From positions 234,284,733 to 234,348,732 of the forward strand of contig NC_081414.1 of assembly GCF_030272615.1 (NCBI RefSeq): a stretch of 64,000 nucleotides of DNA. Direction: 5' to 3'. Source of the DNA: Cryptomeria japonica (Eukaryota; Streptophyta; Pinopsida; Cupressales; Cupressaceae). The translations under genes were made by a program, and so were the position numbers. How positions within the stretch are numbered: position 1 is the stretch's first letter; every line of letters begins with the position of its first letter. Under the pieces are notes generated by a model. That model was not told where the DNA came from. It saw only the letters and a program-made list of their open reading frames with translations, and ran no database searches. Shown piece after piece: positions 34,665 through 45,783 of this stretch.

Positions 34665-36050
34665 TGTTGGCATTGCATGAAGATTGCATTGGAGATGTAT
34701 AGTGTTGTCATTGGTGTCAATTGCAACCGGTAATGAAGCTAGTATAGCTGTCGGTAATGATGCAATAAAACAACTGGTGTTGATGCAGTGAAGATCAACC
34801 GGTAACCCTAACCAGTTGAGAAGAAGAACCCTAACCGATGAAGTTTGAAGATTGGTTGTGTTGACCTATGACCGAATGATGATCGATGATGAAGATGCCA
34901 TGTAAGCATGTTTCACGTGATGAGTTTTGAAATGGTTTTGGTGCGTGAAGATAACTGTTTATCTTGGGAATGATCAATTGCATAGTATTAAGTGATAAGC
35001 GCATGATGAGTTACAGGATTTAAAGTGCGGTGATCCAAGAACGGTTGAAGATGCCTAGAAGAATGTAATGTTGATTGCATGTAATCTAATGGTCAAGATT
35101 GAACCGATATGTTTGTAATCTCTATGAGATTTGTAGGTTTTGTGCTCTATTACCGACCTAATCTATTTGCTTATAAGGTCGATGATTTGTTTCAATGAAG
35201 TGTTGGCAATTTGGTTAAGTGTTGAAGTGATTGTTGCCGAACTAGGAGGTGTGTCTGCAAAATGTTGTGAAGGTAGATAGGAGTGATAAAGGATCTGATT
35301 TAGCAAGGAAGTTCTATTCCCAGATCAGTCAAGAACCTGTTGTTCTCTAACCATTACAACAGTTAAGTCCCTTAACCAGGTAAGCTTTAACAAGCTTGTT
35401 GTTAAAATTCTCTAACCAAGTGATCCATTAGCTTGGATTTGAAATCCTCCACCAAGGTTACCTTTAACAGGGTATTGCATTTAACAGGGTATTTGTAGTC
35501 AATCCCTTAACCGGGTGGTCCTTAACCAGATCTTTTCATAATAGGACATTATTGTATAAGCTTCTAACAAGGCTTGGCTCCTAATAGGGCAAACTTCAAA
35601 AGAGTTCAAAATACTTGTGGGTATTCATCCCCACCATGGTTTTTCCCATTTGGGTTTCCACGTGAAAAATTGTTGTGTCAAGTGGTGAATGATTTTGTGG
35701 ATGTATTTTTGATATGGTTCATTTGAATGACTGGTAAATCTGCATAGATATATTTGAATGATCGGAAATGATCTGAAACATGTTTTTAATAGTATTAGTG
35801 AAGTGGTTTAAGGTTTTGTCAAATGGTATTTAAGTTTCAAGATTTGTTGCATTGTGTCACTGAGTGTTAGAACAACCGGTAAAGTTTAACAGTGCAGTTG
35901 TAGATTTGTCTGGGTGTCTAAACCGGTATACTTTATGAGTTGATTCAGAGTTGTAAGTTTGTTTGGTGAAAGGTTAGTTTATTTTCTATCTACTAATTCA
36001 CCCCCCCTCTCAGTAGTTGACCAGATCTTTATAGTTTTATCATATTATCA
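34665..36050 (+). repeat. 3' LTR of copia C1
   Basis: Starts TGTTGGCATTGC right after the polypurine tract and ends TATTATCA at 36050 (1386 bp). Contains the CTAACAAGG/CCTTAACCGGG degenerate array (about 35365-35590), the GTGG-CCC-GGG-CCAC-type hairpin near 35636-35661 and the terminal hairpin 35990-36016. Confidence 0.9.
35990..36016 (+). promoter_or_regulatory. LTR-end hairpin, C1
   Basis: CTACTAA with TCAGTAG, six of seven pairs; 13-base C-rich loop. Confidence 0.7.
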
Positions 36051-36098
36051 GGGTGCTCATTGATCTATTGTGTATGGTGAATGTTTTGATTAAGTAAA
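36051..36098 (+). other. D1 remnant, piece left of antisense insertion
   Basis: The words CTCATTGATCTA and TGTATGGTGAATGTT match 61667-61700 of D2. The match stops near 36098 and resumes after 37415, so about 1.3 kb has been inserted. Confidence 0.6.
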
Positions 36099-36212
36099 AG
36101 CAGGTATTTGAAAGGTACCCGAACCTTGTACAAGCCAAGAGAACAGAACTACAAGAAATAAAAGTGCCTGGTCACTTCAAAAAGACAAAAAGATCCACCG
36201 GAAGGGATCAAC

Positions 36213-37415
36213 TTACATAACATAACCTAAAAAATAGAAACAGACAACAAAAGGAAAGCACAACAACATAAAAAAGACATGACCAATGAACCCAACAGAA
36301 ACAGAGACAGAGAGATAAATGCTTTTCATGATTTCCTCAGCATTAACAACCATTTGTTTCATGTTGTTTGTCGAGGTCTTTAATTCCTCTAGCTCATGAC
36401 CTTTGATGTCGCCCTTGATCTTTGTGTTAGCTCTAGTCCTCAGTTCATGACCCTTCTTTTCTAGCTGCTCTTTATCACCATCCTTCTCAGCATTGTTCTC
36501 AAACCTGTTGATAAGGATGTTCATGTTGTCCACCTAAGCTTTGAGGATCTAAAAATTTTGGTCAGCAATCTTCTTAACATTGTGTTCCAGCCCGTCGATT
36601 CTGCTACCAAAATTGTTCATTTTATTTTCCATTTCCTTGGTATCTCCCATCTTATTCACCCTATTTTCCGTTGCTATTATTTTTCCCACCATACATTCAA
36701 TAGCTTCCGTATTGTGCAGAACAACAACTAGTTCTTTAACATGTTCTGCCAGGGGCTTATCACCAACCGTAACTCTTGCTATAGCCTTCATATCAGTCTT
36801 CAGACTGTTGATATCCTTCACCATGGTAGCGATGGTCTCACAAAAAGATTTTATGGTATCATTGTCACCAATATCACTTTTATCCCCTTTATCCTCCTTC
36901 TGTAGACTTGTGGTATTCAAAACCTCAATGCTGCCCATTACCGAGTTAACCTCCCCTTCTTTGTCCTTACCCTCATCCTTCTTGTTTTCTTCAGCAACAT
37001 CTTCAGAATCAACTAGAATATTGTTGATGTCTTTGTTGTTACCCTTTTTAGTGTTCTTCTTCTAAGTCTGCTTTCCAGTAGCTTTCCCTTTCTTTGTTTT
37101 AATGAATTTCTTCTCAAAGGATTCAGTTTTAGACTCCGACATGTCTGAATCCACCACAATCCTTTTCCTCTTAGCCTTATTCCTCCCTTTTTTTCTAGTC
37201 CCTTCTTATTCCCCCTCAGTCTCTGATTCAAAGTTGAATCCGCTAGCTTCACTCTCTGTAGTCTCATATCTTGCATTTTTTCCTTTAATAGGCTTTTCAA
37301 TGCACTTCCCCTTAAGCATTTTATAAACCAAGACCATAAGCCCCTGGTGGAGGGCATGGTCACCTTTCGGGTCCTTCTGAACCTCTTTATACTGAAGAAT
37401 ATCTTTATAATTTAC
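36213..37415 (-). pseudogene. Antisense coiled-coil ORF with hydrophobic C-terminus, unknown family
   Basis: One minus-strand frame can be followed from about 37400 to 36213 with TAA/TAG interruptions near 37210, 37063, 36548 and 36536. The N-terminal part is basic and acidic (FESETEGE, GRNKAKRKR, DSDMSESKTES). The middle is coiled-coil-like (NSLKTDMKAI, MENKMNNFGSRIDGLEHNVKKI). The end has IYLSVSVSVGFIG then a strongly hydrophobic segment, suggesting a membrane helix. Coiled coil plus terminal helix is the design described for env-like ORFs of some plant retroelements, but no homology is visible, so this is speculation. It may instead be a decayed host gene. Confidence 0.45.
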
Positions 37416-38560
37416 TATTGCATCAAGTCATATATGATAAATCTGATGTTATGGTCAAGGTGTATGATGGTTTCTCTTTTCCTACTATTGGTTTTAGTAC
37501 TCTCCCTATTGAGGTTGGGACATTCTTAGCTCTCTTCCATGAAATCTATTCCTTCTACAATTCATAATATTTTTAATTCCCTCATAATGACACTATCATA
37601 ACAACTAATCATCCTTTACCAACCCAAAGTGAAGCATGCTAATTTCACCCTTGATTACTTTTAGCCTCAACAACTTGAACCTCTTAAGACTCAAGTGACA
37701 TCATTTTATTATCTTATCAAAAGTGGAAAAATGAGATGGTCATGTCCTTGAGTAAATATAGAGATAATATACCTATGGATATTCCTCCTCCTCATAATGG
37801 ACCTCATATTATTCCTACTCATATTCCTCCTATATATATGCCTCATTCCCTCCTCCTACATATTACAAAGGAAATATCTTGGCATCTTCTATGTCTCAAC
37901 CAAGTGGGATTTCTCCTGCCCATCTTCCTTTAAAGGAAGACAAGAATCCTATGTCCATTGATCCTCAACCTTCACAAGTTTTGGCTAAAACTAAAAGGAA
38001 TTGTTGTGCAAGAGAACACAAATGAAGATTTCATGCTAAGGCTCGTGAAGTTGCTTCCCAAATAATTTCCTCCCCGAAGACACCAAATATTGATTTGATC
38101 CCATTTGTATAGCCTTTTCCTAACCATAGGGAGGAAGTTCAAAATCACCAAGATAAAAATGATGGTTCATGCTCTTTTCGTGTTTGAGATCCTATTTTAA
38201 TTAATCTAGATGATGATATGGATGATGATGTTGTTCATGCTAACAATATTGATCCTAACTAATGATATGTATAAGCTTATTAATGTTAAACATTATTTAT
38301 CTTCACATTTTTCAAAAGCATTAACCTTAGCTCCTAGTGGCGAACAAAGTGAATCATCATTAGAGCATGGTCCTTGTTTGGAACTTGTAGTAGCTCCATA
38401 TGTCATGGTTAAAGTAGCTTCTATTGCATCTTGTCCACCTTCCCAAAATAATGTTTTACAAGATTGGGAGGTGGATGAAAATGTTGATTATATTCATTCT
38501 TGTCGTAGATTCTCTCTTGTGTTTGCTTGTTTGTAATGTGCTTCCCTTGTGATGTGCTAC
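37416..38560 (+). pseudogene. D1: gypsy-like protease-region remnant
   Basis: The plus frame reads YDKSDVMVKVYDGF, FPTIGFSTLPIEVGT, then NFTLDYF-stop-PQQLEPLK, and a proline-rich DIPPPHNGPHIIPTHIPP segment. D2 at 61690-62500 has the same string (YDKLDVVIRVDDDF, TIGSTNLPIEVGT, NFTHDCF). The region resembles the aspartic protease end of Ty3/gypsy pol, where a (L/W)G..W..L motif precedes PSTxH. Many stops. Function lost. Confidence 0.55.
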
Positions 38561-38819
38561 TTGATATGTTTTTGTGTTATGGTAGGTTTTGTTTGGATGA
38601 CCCTTGTTACTTAGTTGGTGCAATTTAAAAAAAGCTCGGTCAAATTTGTTGTGGCGTTCTTTTATTTATTTCTTAATTCTTCTATATGTTGTCCCTTGTG
38701 TTGTCTACATGGTTCAATGCAAAACATTGAGATCTCTTTTGGTCTCTTCTATGTTGACTAAAAAAGAAACATGTTCTCTTCTTCTATTGTGTTCGTAGTT
38801 TCACTATCTTTGGGGGATG
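38561..38819. other. D1 downstream sequence, purine tract near 38808
   Basis: AT-rich with a CTTTGGGGGATGAGG tract near 38808-38822 that could be the polypurine tract of D1. No coding signal. Confidence 0.3.
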
Positions 38820-40400
38820 AGGTCAATTCAATATAAACATCCTAGATACACATTACTTATCATAAGAGCATACTAACCCTAGAGTTGGTGGATCCCTTAT
38901 GTGCTTTTTCCTATATATATTGTGATCATTATCCTTTGATTTGTCCTTTTTTGGGGTAATCTCATTGTGGCTACATTCTTGTCTTTTGGATGCATGCTAC
39001 CTTAAAGAAATTTCTCTTGATAAGGTGTATGCAATTTCTTTAATGTGGGGGCATACACTCCTCTCAATGTTACACTTTTGGCACACACTATGACATGTTT
39101 TCATACTCAAGTTACTTTGCAAACTAAGTCTTTTGCTTTGTAATTTGGTATTTTCTTTTTCATGACTCATAGTAAGAAAATCTTACGAGGATTATACAGT
39201 CATGTGTTCTCTCTCCTTCTCCTATATTATGTTGTCCCTCTTGTCTCGATATGAGAGTATTAAGATCCTAAAGTCCGTAGGGGCTTAGTGCATCATTTCT
39301 CTTTTATATCTTGGTGCAAATTTTTCAATGCAACTGAAGTTAGTGCGTACTTTACTATGAGTATTCTTAGTCTCATACTCCCACTAAAGTTGGGGCTAAA
39401 CGCAGCATCCTACATTGTAATCATCGACAATTTTGTCCTCACCTAGGCCTGACTTTGGCGTTCTAGTTTCCAAGGCCTAATTGCAATGCTAATTCTGATC
39501 ACACCACTTACCTATTCTGCATTTTCATCAATTTCCTAATTCCAATCCATTTTTGGAGTCTTGATTTCCAAGACCAGGACGTACCACACCCTAGTCCCAA
39601 ATTAGGTTTAGGGCATAACACACCTTGGGCCTCTTAACTGGGCCCCAAATTGTACCCTCCTAATGGTCATCATTTATGGGTGGGAATTTGGATCCCATGT
39701 TGGCCTACTGTGGAAATTCGATTTGATTTTTGATGATCGAGTATAAAAGGAGTTCTATCCCTCTCATTTGAAAACCTAACTAATTGAATTCAAGATATAC
39801 AATCTAAAAAATTCAAATGAGAAAGAAATCAATCATTCATCAAGCATTGGAAAAAAGTGAAGTCAAGTTCGAGCATTGAAGATGGCATTCATGATCAATG
39901 TTTTATGAAGAAATCGTACATGAAAGCCTAAAAGATTTGTGTGAAGAGAAACAAAACTTCATCAAGGAATATTGTGGTTTCAAGCATTGCATTTCAGATT
40001 CAATATTTTCCTCAAAAGGAAATTACTTTATTTAAGTCTTTCATTATATTTGTCAATTCAATTTCATAGTTAATTCCAAAATTGGAGTTTGAGCTAAGCA
40101 AACGGGATATTCCCAACATATTTCCCTTTACTTTTGTGTACAAGAAATAGGTGCAAAGCTATACTCGGCAAATAAGATAGAGTTGATAGTGATAAATAGG
40201 TTCAACTTTCGATGGTGAAAAATTCAGAGGACTAGGGTGTATCTGTACTACGTGGTCTCGATAAATTAGGTCAAACTTATGGGAACAACTCCGACACATC
40301 TTCATTTTCCTAGATCCAAGTTTGTGGTTCAGTGGGACATCTGTAACTTATTGTTTATATTATATTGTTTCAATAATTCATGGTTTTACCCTAATTTCAT
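38820..40400 (+). repeat. Putative LTR or promoter region of D1
   Basis: No coding frame is visible. The block follows a purine tract and contains a good TATA box at 39742-39748, as an LTR would. The ATCTGTAACTTATTG segment near 40338 might be the far end. No second copy exists in the window to prove an LTR. Confidence 0.35.
39741..39750 (+). promoter_or_regulatory. TATA box GTATAAAAGG
   Basis: Consensus TATAAAA followed about 30 bp later by pyrimidine-rich sequence suited to initiation. It lies in the putative D1 LTR; activity is not known. Confidence 0.45.
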
Positions 40401-41002
40401 AATTCCATAGAAAATTCAACTAAGAAAGAGGACAAGTCAAACAAACTAGTTGAATCTAATCAGAATCTTAGTCTCTTTCCCACAAGGATTGAGCCTACAT
40501 ATGTTGGGTTCGACCCTCTTTTAATGTAAGTAGGTTAACTAGGCTAGTTAATGGTTTTATTATCTTAAACCCTAATTCCTATTTTTCCATTTTATACAGT
40601 AGAAATAAACACTTGTATGCACAAATTGCGTATCCTGTGATTGAAGGTGATATTTAAAGGATTTTCATTAATAATTTGCAAAAAGACATTAGAGATAAGA
40701 TTTTATTTTTGAATTGACATCTTTCATACAATTGTATAGAACACTACATAATTATCAGCTTCAAGTGAGTCAATATAAAACCTCTTAATATTTGAATACA
40801 ATTCATAGAAATAAAAATGATTACCAAGCATTTCAAAACTTTAGAAAAAAACAAGAACTTTATCAAGATCAATGGCAACAATTCTTCTAATCATATTGAT
40901 TTTCAAGTGGAAACCACAACAACTCTTATTGTAGATCACTTTTCTTCAACATTAAAGCATCACAAATTCATTCCTCAATCTAAATATTTGCATAAAATCT
41001 AA
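40401..41002. other. Gene-free spacer before gypsy G1
   Basis: No supported gene. A 60-codon frame at 40817 has no recognisable motif. Confidence 0.3.
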
Positions 41003-41805
41003 TGTAGGAGCATCCTTGGTTCATGGCAATCTTGCATCAACCAAAAACATTTTCTTTTCAGTTTGTTTCCTGTTTTGCAGTTTCAATATTTCTTTCTGCG
41101 TTTCTTTGCATTTACTCACCAGATTTTGCGGAGCTATATTTTGTTCATGGACATGTTCATCTACCTAATACTAAGTCCACGAGATGTTTGGATCTTTTTC
41201 TGACAAGTTGTCGCTTTTGGAATCTGAGATAGTTTTCCATCTTGGAACACCGAAACCTCTCGGATCTATTTTCTATTGGCAAATCTTGCGGATCATTTTA
41301 ATAGCTTGGGGAGCTTCGGTTAATTATTTCCAATGTTCCTTGGTGTGTGGATGACCTTCACATGGGTCCACACTTCATTATATGGATTTTCTGGATGGAT
41401 CTCCTTAGCGGAGGCCAACCTTGTTGTTTTACGTGTTTCATCCTATTCATTGGCATTTGTTTCATCTTGGGCTGACACAGATCATTTTTTATCATATAAA
41501 TCAATGTAATTTAACTTATGTGAATCAATTCTTAGCATATGAAAGGATAATCATATGTTTAGGAGGTCCATAGTTGACTTGCAGTCTTGCTTGAGCCTGG
41601 ATATTGTATTTGAACATGAATGTAATTAGATCAGTGTGCCAAATCTTGTAAGCCCACATGTTGCCAATAGTTTGTAATTCATTTCATGATATAATTTAGT
41701 CTCTTATGCATTTCCTCCATCACATTGTGTCGCTTCTATTGTGTTAACTCTTGTTGCACGGTCTAGACTGTTCTCATTGAGGACCCTCCTGCTATGACTG
41801 CACCA
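41003..41805 (+). repeat. 5' LTR of gypsy G1
   Basis: 803 bp, starting TGTAGGAGCATCCTTGG and ending GACTGCACCA. Matches 60383-61182. Confidence 0.9.
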
Positions 41806-41807
41806 AG

Positions 41808-41819
41808 TGGTATCAAAGC
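41808..41819 (+). other. Primer-binding site of G1 (initiator tRNA-Met)
   Basis: TGGTATCAAAGC, one mismatch from TGGTATCAGAGC, the complement of the tRNA-iMet 3' end, two bases after the LTR. Confidence 0.85.
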
Positions 41820-41949
41820 GAGATTTCATTTTGGAGATTACAGACTCCTATAAGATTTTGTTGTAGGGTGGTGAATTGAGGATATTGCCTAGATCTGCAG
41901 AGGATTGGCATGAATATGGCGTGAAGAGGAAATGTTATAGGCAGTGGAG

Positions 41950-42820
41950 CACATGGAAATGCAGACCCTGCTGTGACGAAAATGTTGAGAGGAATTACAA
42001 CCCGATTGGAACCTATTGAAATGACCCAGAGAAGAGATCGACATGTTGAAGATGTGAGTGATGATGAGGAAAAAGAAGTAGTTGGAGAACAAGTTGCAAA
42101 TCCACCAGCAAATGATCCGGATGAAGAAAGGTATATAAGAGCATTGTTTAGAGCGAATACTAGAGCACATTTTACCCCATCGGATTATGATGGCAAGTTG
42201 GATTCAGATGAATTTCTAGATTGGATCATGGAGATGGAAAAGTGTTGTGATTTTGAAGGCACTGCTAAAGATAGGAAGGTAAGATATGCTTGCACTTAGT
42301 TAAAAGAACATGCATCTCTTTAGTGGGAACATTTGCAGGTAGATAGACAAAGAAGAGGTAAAGAGAATATTTAAACTTGGGAGAGGATGGTTAACAAGTT
42401 CAAATCAAAGTTTACGCCTATTGATTATCAATTGAATTTGTTCCAGAATTTTTAGAATCTAAAGAAGAAGGAATCTAGTGTGAAGGAATATGCCGAAGCA
42501 TTCTACAAGTTGAATATCAGATCTAGACATACTTATGATGAGATTAAACAAGTTACTAGGTATTTGAATAGGTTGCAGATGTCTATACAAGATGAACTCA
42601 ATCTAATTAGGTTGGAGAGTGTCAAAGAAGCTTTTCAATATGCCCTAAAAGCAAAGGAGAAGTTGAACAAAAGACATGAGCAGAAGCAAAGAGGTAGAGG
42701 TGGAAAATTTTCCAAAGGAAGATTTCAAGGATGAAGAAGCTATTCTGGAGGAAGAGGACCCTGTACAGATCAGAATAAAGACAAGAAAGTTTGAAGAGAT
42801 GGAAGTTCATATCGAAAGGA
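41950..42820 (+). pseudogene. G1 gag
   Basis: It opens with a hydrophilic segment (MTKMLRGITTRLEP), then ANTRAHFTPSDYDGKLDSDEF, WIMEMEKCCDF, a TAG-broken stretch and WERMVNKFKSKFTP. The gag core SSVKEYAEAFYKLNIRS and ESVKEAFQYALKAKEKLNKR follow, then an RGRGGKFSKGRFQG basic tail. This matches the Retrotrans_gag family of plant Ty3/gypsy. At least four stops (for example 42298 and near 42455). The usual CCHC knuckle is not recognisable. Confidence 0.85.
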
Positions 42821-42899
42821 TGATATAAACTTTTACCAGAGAAGAGAACCTAATGGTTACCAAAATGACAGTTATGGAAAAGAAGACAAAAGACAAGAT

Positions 42900-43840
42900 A
42901 AAAGAGTGTTTAGAGGAACTTTCTTTAAGCACGAAGGAGAAGAACATCATCCTTTTGAATGTAAGAAGATCGAGAACACTAGAAGGACAAAATTGGTGGA
43001 AGAAGACCATACCAGATCATCTAATAAACTAGAAGATGGAGAATTGTTGGCGATGAGGAGAGCTTTGTGCCATATCGAAGATGATGAGATGCCCTTTTAT
43101 AGGAGGAATTTGTTCAAGACCAAATGTAAGGTATCTAGTAAGTTTTGTAAAGTCATTATTGATAGTGGTAGCTCAAATAATATTGTTTTGTAAGAGATGG
43201 TGAATAAGATAAAGTTGGAAAGATTGAAGCACCCCAAACCTTATCAGATAGCATAGATTTTGGATGATGATAAGATACTAGTAAGTGGACAATGTTTGGT
43301 GAAATTAAAAATTGGATCTTATAATGTTGAAGTTTTGTGTGATATTATGCCTATGGATATTTGTCATATCTTGTTGGGTAGACCATGGCAGTTTGATAGA
43401 TAGGAAATACATGATGGGAGGAAGAACATATACACTATTGTTGCAAATGGGATGAAGTAGACCTTGTTTCCCTTGGAGGAGCATTTGAAGAGTGAAGTTT
43501 GTATAAGTTCTTAAATTTTTTTGGTGGATGGAAGGAAATTCCTGGATGGGATGAGACATGAGAACATGTGTTTTGCCTTAGTTCCTAAGAAGACTGACAA
43601 TCCGGATAATGAAGGAGAACAACCAAAAGAAATAAAGGAGTTGCTGACAGAGAATGGAGACATCATTTCAGATGATGTACTTGATGGATTACCCCATGTG
43701 AGGAGTATCAGTCATTGCATGGACCTGATTCCCGGAGCTAGTTTGCCTAATAAAGAAGTGCACCGGATGACACTGACAAAGAATGAGGAGTTGAGAAGAC
43801 AAGTGCAGGAATTGTTGAGGAAAGTTTTGATCAGATAAAG
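42900..43840 (+). pseudogene. G1 protease and RT leader
   Basis: HHPFECKK (about 42950) leads to CKVIIDSGSSNNIV with the D-S-G active site at about 43158-43166, then HILLGRPWQFD, the conserved end of gypsy protease. KFLDGMRHENMCFALVPKK and GLPHVRSISHCMDLIPGASLPNKEVHRMT follow, the last being the QHxIDLxPGA signature preceding RT. TAA/TAG/TGA codons near 43190, 43255, 43402 and 43457 disable it. Confidence 0.88.
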
Positions 43841-44530
43841 TTTGATTCCTCGTGCAATACCAACAGTGTTAGCACCTAAAAATGATGGAGAATGGAGGAT
43901 GTGTACTGACTCCATAGCAATAAACAAGATCACAGTGAAGTACAAATTTCCCTTGCCTAGAATTAATGACATGATGGATTATTTGAGTGGAGCCAAGTAC
44001 TACAGAAAGATAGATTTAAAAAGTGGAGATCATTATATCAGAATCAGAGAAGGAGATGAGTGGAAGACAACATTCAAAACAAATGAAGGACTGTATGAAT
44101 GGTTGGTGAAGCCTTTTGTATTGACTAATGTACCAAGTACTTTCATGAGATTGATGAATGAGGTATTGAAGAAATTCTTGGGTAAGTTTGTTATTGTGTA
44201 TTTGGATGACATTTTGATTTTCAATAAGAGCAAGGAAAAACATATGTTGCATTTGAGACAATTTTTGCAAAGGTTGAGAGAAGAGAACTTGTTGATAAAC
44301 ATTAAGAAGTACAGTTTCATGAAGGAGAATTGGTCTATTTGGGATTTGTGATATCTACAGATGGATTAAAGATGGATCCTAAGAAAGTAAGAGCAATTGT
44401 TGAATGGCCTACACCAGAACGAATTGGAGAAGTAAGATCATTTTATGGTTTGACTAGTTTCTACCGAAAGTTCATTAGAAATTTCAGTTCAATTTGCAAC
44501 CCTATGACTGAGACAATGAGAGGAGATTGA
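43841..44530 (+). pseudogene. G1 reverse transcriptase
   Basis: Motifs are [73 protein letters not shown] and the catalytic VYLDDILIF (YLDD at 44199-44210). After a -1/+1 shift near 44335 come [22 protein letters not shown] and the SFYGLTSFYRKFIRNFS thumb. The frame of 44330-44530 differs from 43842-44351, so the enzyme is broken although its motifs are well kept. Confidence 0.93.
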
Positions 44531-45160
44531 AAGGATTTTAGATGGACATCTGGAGAAAATAGAAGTTTTGAATTTCTGTATTAGAAGGTTTTTAGAGAAG
44601 CCTGTGTTAGCTTTACTAGATTTTAGAAAAGTATTTCAAGTAGATTGTGATGCAAGTGGGAATACAATTGGAGCAGTGTTGAGTCAGGAGGGAAGACCAT
44701 TATCTTATTTCAGTGAAAAGTTGAATGATGCAAGAAGAAGATATTTTATGCATGATCAAGAGTTTTATGCCATACTTTAATCATTGAAGAAGTGGAGACA
44801 TTAGTGTTGTATACCGATCATCAAGCTTTGCAATATTTGAACAGTTAGAGGAATCTGAATCAAAGACATATGAGGTGGGTAGAGTTCTTGTAGAGTTATA
44901 CCTTTGTTTTGAAGCATATAAGTGGGAAGTCAAATAGAGTTGTTGATGCATTGAGCAGAAGGAGGAACTTGCTGATAGAGATGAGAGTGGAGGTATTAGG
45001 TATTGAGGAATTGAAGAACTTGTATGAGGATTACCCAGATTTCACCGAACCTTGGAAAGCTTGTAAGGAACCAGTTATGGTGGATAGAATTAAGTGGTTA
45101 GATTATTTCATTGAAGATGAGATGTTGTTTAGAGGAGTTAAGATGTGTATACCTAGGAGC
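44531..45160 (+). pseudogene. G1 RNase H
   Basis: [33 protein letters not shown] (44590-44695) gives the first catalytic Asp region, followed by [28 protein letters not shown] stop and frame change follow near 44779; VLYTDHQALQYLN, RHMRWVEFL and LKHISGKSNRVVDALSRR complete the domain. Standard gypsy RNase H with several lesions. Confidence 0.9.
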
Positions 45161-45783
45161 TCTATGAGGGAGTGTCTGATAAAGGAGAAGCATAGTGGAG
45201 GATTATCCCGACACTTTGGTGTTAATAAGAGAGTGGCATTGATTAGTGAGAATTACTTTTGACTTTAGATTCATAAGGATGTAAAGAAATTTGTTCAGAG
45301 CTATAGAATTTGTCAACTTGCAAAAGGTAACAGTCATAATGTTAGATTGTATAAGCCTTTGATAGTTCTGAAGAGACCTTGGGAGGACATAAGCATGGAT
45401 TTTATACTTGGATTTCTTAGGACACAAAGATGAAATGATTCTATATTTGTGGTGATGGATATATTTTCAAAGATGGCACATTTCATACCTTGTGAATACA
45501 ACAAAAATGTGCATATAGATGGCAAATTTTTCAAGGAAGTGATGAGATTACATGGATTACCTAAGAGGATAGTTTTAGACTGAGACACTATGTTTGTTGG
45601 ATATTTTTTGGAGAACACTTTGGAAAAAGATGAAGATAGAATTGAAATTCAGTTATACTTTTCATCCACAAACCGATGGAAAGAGAGAAGTAGTAAATAG
45701 GAGTTTGGGAAATTTGTTGAGATGCTTAGTTGGAGAGAAAATCAAAAGTTAAGACTTGATCCTAGCATAAGAAGAGTTAGGAT
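45160..45783 (+). pseudogene. G1 integrase, part before copia E1
   Basis: The HHCC region survives as KHSGGLSRHFGVNK ... RICQLAKG, with the first Cys replaced. Then [47 protein letters not shown] and a DTMFVGYF-like segment, and FHPQTDGK-like codons at about 45665. The frame approaches the EEL-type motif near 45770, where E1 is inserted. Stops at 45262, 45434 and 45582. Confidence 0.9.

Larger units (their letters stand above)
28890..36050 (+). mobile_element. Copia element C1, 5' truncated, with nested solo LTR
   Basis: Order is gag, protease, integrase, reverse transcriptase (split by a 1350-bp solo LTR), RNase H, polypurine tract and 3' LTR (34665-36050). The 5' LTR and gag start are absent at the junction with the PMD gene near 28890. 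RT and RNase H are closest, within the window, to those of E1 (lineage I). Numerous stops make it inactive. Confidence 0.9.
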
